From Alphaproteobacteria bacterium (GTDB lineage Bacteria > Pseudomonadota > Alphaproteobacteria > Puniceispirillales > Puniceispirillaceae), in the NCBI GenBank assembly GCA_011522945.1, contig WTHY01000078.1, positions 1-9,320 on the forward strand: 9,320 nucleotides of DNA. The letters run 5' to 3'. Position numbers and translations under genes: made by a program. A model generated the notes under the pieces. That model worked only from the letters and a program-made list of their open reading frames with translations, searched no databases and had not been told where the DNA came from. The first letter of the stretch is position 1. Each line of letters begins with the position of its first letter. Below are positions 1-5,855 of the stretch, one piece after another.

Positions 1-240
1 TTATATTAAGAACAAGCAGAATCCACTAGTGGCAGAAAAATTGACAAAGAATCTGCTAGTAGATTTGAAGTTTTATAGTAAATACAGATAGTTATATTAG
101 ATAAATTTACTATACAGATTTAGGGTATTTTACCTATGGGACATATATTGAGGCACGCATAGGTTGATGGAACATGCTGTGGAAAAGATATTGCAACAAT
201 GTGACAACTCAAATCTTCTAGGCTTAATCATGACAGGCTA
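1..240. other. AT-rich non-coding stretch
   Basis: I see no open reading frame of useful length and no recognised RNA gene here. The first 120 bases are clearly AT-rich. They contain a 10-bp palindrome at 23-32 (CCACTAGTGG) and a short imperfect direct repeat, 17-30 against 47-60, matching at 11 of 14 positions. The segment CTTCTAGGCTT at 215-225 recurs exactly at 583-593, each copy followed by a TAGTCTG (239-245 and 620-626). This ties the stretch to the degenerate repeats that follow. Confidence 0.5.
74..114. repeat. Inverted repeat, 10-bp perfect arms
   Basis: The arm TATAGTAAAT (74-83) is the exact reverse complement of 105-114, with a 21-base AT-rich spacer between. It could form a hairpin in RNA or be a protein-binding palindrome. 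No T-tract or GC-rich stem suggests an efficient intrinsic terminator. In such AT-rich DNA a 10-bp match may also be chance. Confidence 0.4.
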
Positions 241-573
241 GTCTGCACATCATTTGATGTATTGGCCTAAGACGTTCCATGGACTGTATGGTGCCAATGT
301 AAAATGCGTCTGTTTCACATCATTTGAGAAATTAGCCTGCTAGCGGTTAGGCGTTCTGTAGGGCTGCATGGCATCAAAGTAAGATGGGCTTTTTGCGTAT
401 CAGTTGGTAATTTTGTCTGCTTGTGGTCAGACGCGCTATAAGACTATCTGGTCTCAAAATAAGGCAATGCTGTCTGAACATTATTTGATGGTATCGTTGA
501 AAACGGTCAGAAGCGCTATAGCCCAATATCAAATCGTTTTTAGACCTAACTCTATATCAAATGTGGCACATGC
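241..573. repeat. Degenerate tandem repeat array, about 80-bp period
   Basis: Three anchors recur in order. Anchor A (CACATCATTTGA-like) is at 246, 316, 396 and 477. Anchor B (GGTCAGACGCGCTATA-like) is at 265, 346, 426 and 506. Anchor C (AGACT, then ATCAAA, then GGCAATGC-like) is at 281, 361 and 441, with a weaker copy at 521 and another at 542-573. Aligned without gaps over about 68 bases, the second unit (from 316) and third unit (from 396) agree at roughly two thirds of positions, and differences are mostly transitions (about 15 of 23 by eye). The first unit appears to lack about 10 bases between anchors A and B. A further copy of anchor C lies at 632-663, inside the last codons of the neighbouring DUF2794 gene. 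No frame stays open through the units, so this is not a coding repeat. No function is assigned. Confidence 0.6.
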
Positions 574-620
574 GTAAACTGCCTTCTAGGCTTGATGCTT
601 AAACAAACAGGGCAAGTCGT

Positions 621-636
621 AGTCTGATTTCAGACT
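621..636 (-). terminator. Hairpin at the 3' end of the DUF2794 gene, possible terminator
   Basis: The sequence reads AGTCTGA-TT-TCAGACT, a perfect 7-bp inverted repeat; a realistic RNA loop would use six pairs and four loop bases. It touches the first base of the minus-strand stop codon. Reading out of the DUF2794 gene, about 11 bases follow the stem before a T-rich run (reverse complement of 601-609). The U-tract is therefore too distant for a textbook intrinsic terminator. The stem also resembles the GTCTG/CAGAC pair in the upstream repeat units. Confidence 0.35.
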
Positions 637-968
637 CAACTCTGCACTAAACGAGGCATACGCTCAATATATGATAAGATGTCCTGCAATTTACCGGATT
701 TTGCCAGGGTTTTCTTGCGGTCATGAAGGAAAAATTGTGGTGTATCTTTCACACTTTTGGGCTTTCGCTTTTCAATCACGAGTAAGGGTGATTCAGCTGT
801 GTGTTTGAATATGGAAAAATGTGCACCGCCTGCATTGTGGTCAATGGCATAATCTCTCCATTCTCCTGTAGTAACGCGATTTGAATAGGCAGACAAAATG
901 GCGCTCAATTCCTGTTTTTCGAAAAAATAGGGCTTATTACGTGTGCGTGGAGGTAAAAAAACAGACAT
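636..968 (-). CDS. DUF2794 family protein
   Basis: This encodes a 110-residue protein of unknown function that I recognise as the alphaproteobacterial DUF2794 family. Visible hallmarks are an N-terminal F-x-K-x-E-L-x-x-I-L stretch at about residues 16-25, the signature GEWRDYAID at about 36-44, GAHFSIFK at about 48-55, and PLLVIEKRKP at about 61-70. It ends in a basic, helix-like tail. There is no signal peptide or membrane segment, so it is probably cytoplasmic. The ATG has no clear Shine-Dalgarno sequence, but the conserved region begins close behind it and no better start is seen. It is divergent from the yfgM-bamB-der operon across a 173-bp spacer. Its last eight or nine codons coincide with a degraded copy of the repeat arm found upstream (compare 541-570 with 631-660), so the exact C-terminus may have been shaped by that repeat. 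The family's biochemical role is unknown. Confidence 0.85.
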   Translation of the reverse strand: MSVFLPPRTRNKPYFFEKQELSAILSAYSNRVTTGEWRDYAIDHNAGGAHFSIFKHTAESPLLVIEKRKPKSVKDTPQFFLHDRKKTLAKSGKLQDILSYIERMPRLVQS

Positions 969-1038
969 GTTGGAGTTTTGTGCTCTTTATCAACTGGCGG
1001 TTTACTGTGTATATAGCTATGGTGGTGCGAGAACCTAA

Positions 1039-1069
1039 TTGGGTCAAGCATACTGGCTGAAATTATATT
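1039..1069 (+). promoter_or_regulatory. Candidate promoter for the yfgM-bamB-der operon
   Basis: TTGGGT at 1039-1044 precedes TATATT at 1064-1069 (19-base spacer) or TTATAT at 1063-1068 (18 bases). Both use the same AT-rich patch as the minus-strand -10 box. A TTGACT at 1070-1075 is an alternative -35 but lacks a good -10 at the right distance. The assignment is tentative. Confidence 0.3.
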
Positions 1070-1089
1070 TTGACTCAATTCCTACGCAA
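1062..1089 (-). promoter_or_regulatory. Candidate promoter for the DUF2794 gene
   Basis: On the minus strand a perfect TATAAT lies at 1067-1062. A weak TTGCGT sits 16 bases upstream of it at 1089-1084. Transcription would begin near 1055 and leave a leader of about 85 bases. The -10 is convincing and the -35 is poor; there is no experimental support. Confidence 0.35.
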
Positions 1090-1141
1090 AATGCAATTTC
1101 ACATAGCCAATAACTGTAAATGGCAATAAAGATGACAAATC

Positions 1142-1768
1142 ATGGCTGATATTTTTGATGAAATTAATGAAGAACTTCGTAAAGATCGCGCAACTGTGCT
1201 GTGGTCCAAATATGGTATTTACGTCATTGCGATTGTTGCTTCAATAGTTATAGCAGTTGCTGGCAGGCAGGTATTTATCAGCTATCAGTCAAGCCAAGCT
1301 GCGAAGGCGGCAGATGCATTTTATGGGGCGTTGCAGGCAGATGACACAAGTGCTGCACTTGCGGCATTAGAATTGCCAGATGGTTATGATATGTTGGCAG
1401 CATTCCGCGCAGCATCAGACCTGGCCAGTTCTGGAGATTCAGCTGCAGCCTCAGACGCATATTATACCTTATCGCAAGATACCAATATTAGCCAAATTTA
1501 CCGGGATATCGCATTGTTATTATCTGTTCAGACAGCAGGTGAGTCGCAGTCAGCAGATATGCTATCTGATAGAATTAGAAATATGGCTGCGCTTGCTGGT
1601 CCAATGCAGGCACTAGCTTTGGAAACTTTGGCAGGGTTATCATTGCGTGCCGGTGATGTTAATGCCGCAAAGGATGCGCTGCGTACAATGTCAGAGCTGA
1701 CAGATATTTCAGCAGCCATGCGTCAGCGTGCACAGCAGATGTTGGTTGTTCTTGGTGAAGATAACTAA
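1142..1768 (+). CDS. YfgM-like tetratricopeptide membrane protein
   Basis: This encodes 208 residues, about the length of E. coli YfgM (206). A short charged cytoplasmic N-terminus (EINEELRKDR) leads into one transmembrane helix at about residues 25-45. The rest is an alanine-rich, all-helical tail with TPR-like helical pairs, matching the TPR_21 (ancillary SecYEG subunit) architecture. The topology would be N-in, with the helical domain in the periplasm. In E. coli, YfgM associates with the SecYEG translocon and periplasmic chaperones; the same role here is inferred from architecture and context. It is the first gene of a run with bamB (29-base gap) and der, the order seen in Gammaproteobacteria. 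The ribosome-binding site is weak (AAAGA about 10 bases upstream). The start is chosen because MADIF with EINEELRK is the usual N-terminus of this family. Confidence 0.85.
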   Translation: MADIFDEINEELRKDRATVLWSKYGIYVIAIVASIVIAVAGRQVFISYQSSQAAKAADAFYGALQADDTSAALAALELPDGYDMLAAFRAASDLASSGDSAAASDAYYTLSQDTNISQIYRDIALLLSVQTAGESQSADMLSDRIRNMAALAGPMQALALETLAGLSLRAGDVNAAKDALRTMSELTDISAAMRQRAQQMLVVLGEDN

Positions 1769-1797
1769 ATCACTAGGTCGCGGCAGACGGAGATAAA

Positions 1798-3159
1798 ATG
1801 CTCATGCGCACACTATCTGGTTTAAGGTCAGCTATGGCTGGACAGCCCTCACATATTGCAAAGCTTTTTGGCGCAGCTGCAATTTTATGTTTAGCTGCAT
1901 GCAGTGAGGCTGAGATTATTTTGCCTGGTGACAGGGAAGCTGTCTTGCCAGAGGCAGGTTTTATCTCAATAGATAATGCGGCTGCCCTTGAAGGTTCTGG
2001 TCTACCAAAGCAAACAATATTGTCAGATGCACGTCATCCTGGCATTACAGGCAGTCATTCTGGCGGTCATCTATCTTTAGATGGTGAGCTAAACCAACGC
2101 TGGCGAGCATCTGTCAAAGCTGTGCCAGATGAAACCGTTGAATTGCCACAACCCATCATTGTTGGGGATAAGGTATTAGCTATCGGAGCAGATGCAGCTG
2201 TAACAGCATTCAAGTTAGCCACAGGCGAAGTGGCTTGGACACGCCTGATTGATGAGCGCAATGATGATCCTCTGCCAGGTGTTGCTGGCGGATTGGCCTC
2301 TAATGGAGAGCTTGTTATAGCGCATGCAGCTTTCAATAGGCTTGAGGCTTTGTCTGTTGAGACTGGCGAGATGTTATGGTCTGTATCGCATGAGCAGCCG
2401 CTACGGGGCGGACCAACATTCACTGATGTGAATTCTGTTGTTGTCACAGATATTGACGGACGCATTTATGTCTATCGCATAAATGATGGTGAACTACTTT
2501 GGCAACGTGCAGGCCTGCCTGTAAATACAATTGTCTTTGGGGTTGCATCTCCTGCCGCGGCCAGTGAGCGTATTGTTATTGCGGGCGCAGCAGGCGAGGT
2601 TGCTGTGCATAACAGCCTGTCTGGTGATTTAATATGGGCGGATTCTCTTGCAAGCTTTAACCCGCGCACACCTCTAGAGGAGCTCGGTGATATTCGTGCC
2701 CATCCAGTGGTGCAGGGTAGTTCAGTCTATGTCATTAGCCAATCTGGCAGAATGGTCTCCTATCAATTAAACTCAGGATTTCCTATCTGGGAAAAATCTG
2801 TGGGCGGCATAGAAATGCCATGGGTAGCAGGCGAAACCGTATTTGTGCTGACACTTGATGGCCGATTATATGCCTTGCGTGTTAGTGACGGCGCTGCACG
2901 TTGGGTCGCAGAATTAGAGGGTGCATCACCAATTGGCAAAATCGCATCAAGTGATGTACCACGTTATGTTGGCCCCATTGTCGCGGATAACACAGTCTAT
3001 ATTGTGTCAGCCTCTGGCAATCTACTCTCATTTAATGCTGAAACTGGTGTTAAATTAACCAGCCGTTCTCTAGGTGGCGCGCTGACAACACCGCCACAAA
3101 TTGGCCAAGGTGTAATGGCAATATTGCGCAACTCAGGCGAGCTGCAAATACTGGAATAA
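1798..3159 (+). CDS. bamB: Outer-membrane protein assembly lipoprotein BamB
   Basis: This encodes a 453-residue beta-propeller lipoprotein of the BAM complex, which inserts beta-barrel proteins into the outer membrane. The N-terminus has a lysine-anchored hydrophobic stretch ending in the lipobox LAAC (residues 32-35), so Cys35 is the likely lipidated residue. Serine at +2 gives no inner-membrane retention signal. Downstream are PQQ/WD-like blade repeats with the recurring G-x-x-x-W ending: GEVAW, GEMLW, GELLW, GDLIW, GFPIW and GAARW. A final degenerate blade is GVKLT. The protein is longer than E. coli BamB (about 390 residues), partly from the extra segment between Cys35 and the first blade. 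The start at 1798 has an upstream GGAGA (1789-1793). A second ATG at 1804 or one at 1834 is also possible, and the lipobox is kept in every case. Only one base separates its stop from der, implying translational coupling. Confidence 0.92.
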   Translation: MLMRTLSGLRSAMAGQPSHIAKLFGAAAILCLAACSEAEIILPGDREAVLPEAGFISIDNAAALEGSGLPKQTILSDARHPGITGSHSGGHLSLDGELNQRWRASVKAVPDETVELPQPIIVGDKVLAIGADAAVTAFKLATGEVAWTRLIDERNDDPLPGVAGGLASNGELVIAHAAFNRLEALSVETGEMLWSVSHEQPLRGGPTFTDVNSVVVTDIDGRIYVYRINDGELLWQRAGLPVNTIVFGVASPAAASERIVIAGAAGEVAVHNSLSGDLIWADSLASFNPRTPLEELGDIRAHPVVQGSSVYVISQSGRMVSYQLNSGFPIWEKSVGGIEMPWVAGETVFVLTLDGRLYALRVSDGAARWVAELEGASPIGKIASSDVPRYVGPIVADNTVYIVSASGNLLSFNAETGVKLTSRSLGGALTTPPQIGQGVMAILRNSGELQILE

Positions 3160-3160
3160 T

Positions 3161-4615
3161 ATGGACGTTACAATCGCTATAGTAGGTCGGCCGAATGTCG
3201 GCAAATCTACACTCTTTAACCGTTTGACAGGTACCCGCCATGCGATTGTTGATAATCAGCCTGGGGTGACGCGCGACCGGCGTGAGGGCAGAGCCAACCT
3301 TGCGGCCATGGAATTCAATCTTATTGATACAGCTGGTCTAGAACAGGCAAAAAGGGGCACGCTGGAAGAGAGAATGCGTGCACAGTCTGAAGCGGCTATT
3401 GCAAGTGCAGATATTACATTCATGGTTATTGATGCACGTGCTGGTATCCTGCCAGATGATAGCTATTTTGCTGGAGAATTGCGGCGCAGTGGTGTGCCTG
3501 TTGTGTTGCTCGCCAATAAATGTGAGGGCAAACGAGGTGCGTCTGGTTTAGCAGAGGCATGGTCACTCGGACTTGGTGCGCCAGTGCCAATTTCTGCAGC
3601 GCATGGTGATGGTTTGGTGGATATTCATGATGCTGTATTGTCGCTAGGCCGTGATCTTGGTCTGGAAGCAGCGCTTTTTGGTGAAGATGAAGACGAGCTT
3701 GATGAAGATAGCGACAGCACCTCAGATGCGGTGGCAGAATTTACAGATACACCTGATGATGCGGTAGACGAACCTGATGTTTGGGTCGAAGAAGATACGC
3801 AGACAGCACCAATTCGTATCGCTATTGTCGGCCGCCCTAATATGGGTAAATCAACTTTAATCAATACTCTGCTTGGTGAGTCGCGCCTCTTAACTGGTCC
3901 TGAAGCTGGCATTACAAGAGATGCGATCACAGTGCCGTTTTCCTACAAAGGAACAGATTATCAGCTTGTTGACACAGCCGGTATGCGCCGCCAGGCACGC
4001 GTCGTAAATCCTGTTGAAAAGCTTATGGTAAATGATGCAGAACGTGCCATTCAGTTTGCCAAGGTTTGTGTACTGATGCTGGATGCACGACAACCACCGC
4101 ATAAGCAGGATATGGCCATTGCACGCCATATTGCAGATGAGGGACGTGCACTCGTTATCGCTGCGAATATGTGGGATGATGTTGAGGATAAGTCCAAAGC
4201 GATTACACAGATTAATGAGCGGCTTCAAACCTCTCTGGCGCAGCTGCGTGGTGTGCCAGTTGTGCCGATTTCAGGTCTTTATGGACGTGGCCTCGACAAG
4301 TTGTTTAAAGCCATTACGCAGATGCAGACTATTTGGCAGATGCGTATCTCTACTGGGCGTTTGAACCGCTGGTTGGAACCTATGTTGGAAGCGCATCCAC
4401 CACCACTTGTCCAGGGTCGTCGTCTACGTATCCGCTATATGACGCAGATCAAATCTCGTCCGCCGACATTTGCATTATTTGTAAGCCGTCCGTTGGATTT
4501 GCCAGAATCCTATCTGCGCTATCTCATTGGTGGGTTGCGTCAGGATTTTGGTTTGCACGGTGTTCCTGTGCGTATGGTTATGCGTAAAGGCAATAACCCC
4601 TACGCTAAAACATAA
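3161..4615 (+). CDS. der: Ribosome-assembly GTPase Der (EngA)
   Basis: This encodes a 484-residue tandem GTPase required for late 50S subunit maturation. G domain 1 has GRPNVGKS at 9-16, DTAG at 56-59 and NKCE at 119-122. An acidic linker of about 40 residues (roughly 174-216) follows. G domain 2 has GRPNMGKS at 224-231, DTAG at 271-274 and NMWD at 336-339. The KH-like C-terminal domain ends in the family-typical GLHGVPVRM and RKGNNPY. Length and order match Der (E. coli 490 residues). Two features stand out: the second P-loop has Met where Val is usual, and the second G4 motif is NMWD rather than NKWD, losing the lysine that packs over guanine. The NKCE in domain 1 is, as far as I recall, common in alphaproteobacterial Der. 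The reading frame is intact and the rest is conserved, so it is almost surely functional. The start follows the bamB stop after one base. Confidence 0.95.
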   Translation: MDVTIAIVGRPNVGKSTLFNRLTGTRHAIVDNQPGVTRDRREGRANLAAMEFNLIDTAGLEQAKRGTLEERMRAQSEAAIASADITFMVIDARAGILPDDSYFAGELRRSGVPVVLLANKCEGKRGASGLAEAWSLGLGAPVPISAAHGDGLVDIHDAVLSLGRDLGLEAALFGEDEDELDEDSDSTSDAVAEFTDTPDDAVDEPDVWVEEDTQTAPIRIAIVGRPNMGKSTLINTLLGESRLLTGPEAGITRDAITVPFSYKGTDYQLVDTAGMRRQARVVNPVEKLMVNDAERAIQFAKVCVLMLDARQPPHKQDMAIARHIADEGRALVIAANMWDDVEDKSKAITQINERLQTSLAQLRGVPVVPISGLYGRGLDKLFKAITQMQTIWQMRISTGRLNRWLEPMLEAHPPPLVQGRRLRIRYMTQIKSRPPTFALFVSRPLDLPESYLRYLIGGLRQDFGLHGVPVRMVMRKGNNPYAKT

Positions 4616-4633
4616 CTATCAAAGATAGAGAGC

Positions 4634-4676
4634 AGGTGACAGAGTCATGCTTGTGATAAGCAGACGATGTTCACCT
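4634..4676. terminator. Nested hairpin between convergent genes, possible bidirectional terminator
   Basis: The outer stem AGGTGA (4634-4639) pairs with TCACCT (4671-4676). Inside, TGCTT (4648-4652) pairs with AAGCA (4658-4662) around a GTGAT loop, extended by GTC/GAC (4644-4646 with 4663-4665) past a bulged A. The element sits in the 83-bp spacer between der and the convergent amidohydrolase gene, where a terminator is expected. No clear T-tract follows on either strand, so factor-independent termination is uncertain. Confidence 0.4.
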
Positions 4677-4698
4677 AATGATACTAGCAAATTTGACG

Positions 4699-5586
4699 TC
4701 AGAGCAGTGTCCTAGTGCTGCTTTTTAGGCGGTCGTCAAGGCTGTCAATAAGTGCTGTAACGCAATCTGACACGCTTTCCAGCATTTTGGCATCAGCACC
4801 AGACCGTGTCAAAAATAGGCCTCTATTTACCTCAATTTGTAATGTTGCAATTGCACGATTGCCTGTACCGTAATGCTGCGTGATATATCCGCCAGCAAAA
4901 GGGTGATTCCAGCCCCAGCTAAATGTGGTCTGCTGCATAAATCTATCAACCTGGTCCTTCAGATACTGCGGTAAGGTTATGCCGTGCAAATCTCCAAAGA
5001 TAAAATCTGGTAGGGCTGTCTGGTCCTGTCTTGCCTGAGGCATCGAATGGATATCTATAAGTAATGGATTGCGATGATGCTTAGAGAGACCTGTAATCCA
5101 CTGTCTCAGCACCTGATGATAGGCGGTATGCACAATATCTATGCGCGTCTTGAGCGTGTCTGGTGCAGGTGGCTCCAGATAAAGTGGACGCCTATCTGCG
5201 CTTAGCCTTGGGATTATGCCATAACCAGCCTGAATATGACGTTGCCATCTACGATTTTCTGGCGCTTGCGCATCTGGAAATAGCCGTGGGTCGAGAGCGT
5301 CTTTCGGCCTGTTAAGATCAATAAGTGCCCGGGGGCAGGTGGCTATGATAGCCGGTCTGCCACTTTTAGCTATAGCTGTAGCAATTTCAGTTGTGCCACT
5401 ATCCTCAAGCGTGCGCATTGCCGCAAGGTCAACGCCACCCAATAGGTTCTTAGGATAGTCTGTGCCGCCATGTGGTGCTGATATGATGATAGGACTGGAG
5501 ACATTGCGCGCATTAAAAGTGATAAAGGATGCTGCATCAGCATCATGCGTATCTGAAGCGGCAGGTGTTGAAGGCGAAAGCGGCAT
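4699..5586 (-). CDS. N-formylglutamate amidohydrolase family protein
   Basis: This encodes a 295-residue protein of the N-formylglutamate amidohydrolase (FGase, HutG-like) family. The reference reaction hydrolyses N-formyl-L-glutamate to glutamate and formate, the last step of one histidine-degradation route. Motifs include SAPHGGTDYP (residues 36-45), LEDSGT (60-65), LIDLNRP (88-94), LLIDIHSMP (175-183), PDFIFGD (193-199), NHPFAGGYITQHYG (227-240) and LQIEVNR (249-255). The histidines and acidic residues in these blocks are the likely metal and catalytic ligands, by family analogy. There is no signal peptide. The start is supported by AGGA on the minus strand (5592-5595), 5 bases from the ATG. 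No hutH, hutU or hutI lies nearby, so the physiological substrate is open; many family members outside hut operons are uncharacterised. It is convergent with der. A small inverted repeat (5605-5617) lies just upstream of the ribosome-binding site. Confidence 0.85.
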   Translation of the reverse strand: MPLSPSTPAASDTHDADAASFITFNARNVSSPIIISAPHGGTDYPKNLLGGVDLAAMRTLEDSGTTEIATAIAKSGRPAIIATCPRALIDLNRPKDALDPRLFPDAQAPENRRWQRHIQAGYGIIPRLSADRRPLYLEPPAPDTLKTRIDIVHTAYHQVLRQWITGLSKHHRNPLLIDIHSMPQARQDQTALPDFIFGDLHGITLPQYLKDQVDRFMQQTTFSWGWNHPFAGGYITQHYGTGNRAIATLQIEVNRGLFLTRSGADAKMLESVSDCVTALIDSLDDRLKSSTRTLL

Positions 5587-5604
5587 AAATGTCCTAGGTG
5601 AAAT

Positions 5605-5617
5605 ATAGTATCACTAT
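5605..5617. repeat. Short inverted repeat upstream of the amidohydrolase gene
   Basis: ATAGT (5605-5609) and ACTAT (5613-5617) flank a 3-base centre, about 20 bases before the minus-strand ATG. On that strand TACTAT and TATGAT fall in the same place and could be -10 boxes, so this may be part of the promoter or an operator. Five-base arms are short enough to be chance. Confidence 0.2.
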
Positions 5618-5682
5618 CATAAGATAGATCAGCAAATGGCAACTCCCTATCTCTTTGGTAAATTATTTTTGTATCACTTTGC

Positions 5683-5710
5683 TTGACTTCAATACAGATG
5701 CTGATAGATA
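5683..5710 (+). promoter_or_regulatory. Candidate promoter for tRNA-Val
   Basis: TTGACT at 5683-5688 is a near-consensus -35. A TAGATA at 5705-5710 follows after a 16-base spacer and is a poor -10. An alternative -10 is CATAAT at 5726-5731, which has no -35 at the correct distance. A tRNA gene needs an upstream promoter and the previous gene runs the other way, so one must lie in this spacer; its exact position is uncertain. Confidence 0.3.
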
Positions 5711-5749
5711 GAGGGTCACACACGGCATAATTTTCATTTAATGTCGTTT

Positions 5750-5765
5750 ATGCCCGTAAGGGTAT
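5750..5765 (+). other. Leader hairpin with GNRA-type loop before tRNA-Val
   Basis: ATGCCC (5750-5755) pairs with GGGTAT (5760-5765), with one G-U pair, across a GTAA tetraloop of the GNRA class. It ends 15 bases before the mature tRNA 5' end, so it would sit in the precursor leader. A role in processing is only a possibility. Confidence 0.3.
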
Positions 5766-5780
5766 CGAAAACAGGCGGAT

Positions 5781-5855
5781 GGAGCGTTAGCTCAGCGGGA
5801 GAGCACCTCGTTGACATCGAGGGGGTCACTAGTTCGATCCTAGTACGCTCCACCA
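5781..5855 (+). tRNA. tRNA-Val (anticodon GAC), CCA encoded
   Basis: This 75-base sequence folds as a complete cloverleaf. The acceptor stem is GGAGCGT with ACGCTCC. The D-arm is GCTC/GAGC. The anticodon stem is CCTCG/CGAGG around the loop TTGACAT, giving anticodon GAC, which reads GUC (and GUU by wobble) valine codons. The variable loop has 5 bases, and the T-arm is ACTAG/CTAGT around TTCGATC. A discriminator A and genomically encoded CCA complete it. All stems are fully paired. The 3' half overlaps the end of the convergent acetyltransferase gene by 16 bases. A T5 run lies at 5860-5864 just after the CCA and could help end transcription. Confidence 0.97.

Noticed and set aside
41..69. Perfect TTGACA at 41-46 as a promoter -35
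   Set aside because: No -10-like hexamer lies 16-18 bases downstream, and no gene follows on that strand.
241..540. CRISPR array
   Set aside because: Units are about 80 bp, diverged throughout and contiguous; there is no short constant repeat alternating with unique spacers, and no cas gene.
2067..2669. Minus-strand open frames within bamB
   Set aside because: They have no recognisable motifs or ribosome-binding sites and lie wholly inside a well-supported gene.
3625..3930. Minus-strand open frame rich in serine across der
   Set aside because: It mirrors the acidic codons of the Der linker on the other strand; der itself is clearly conserved.
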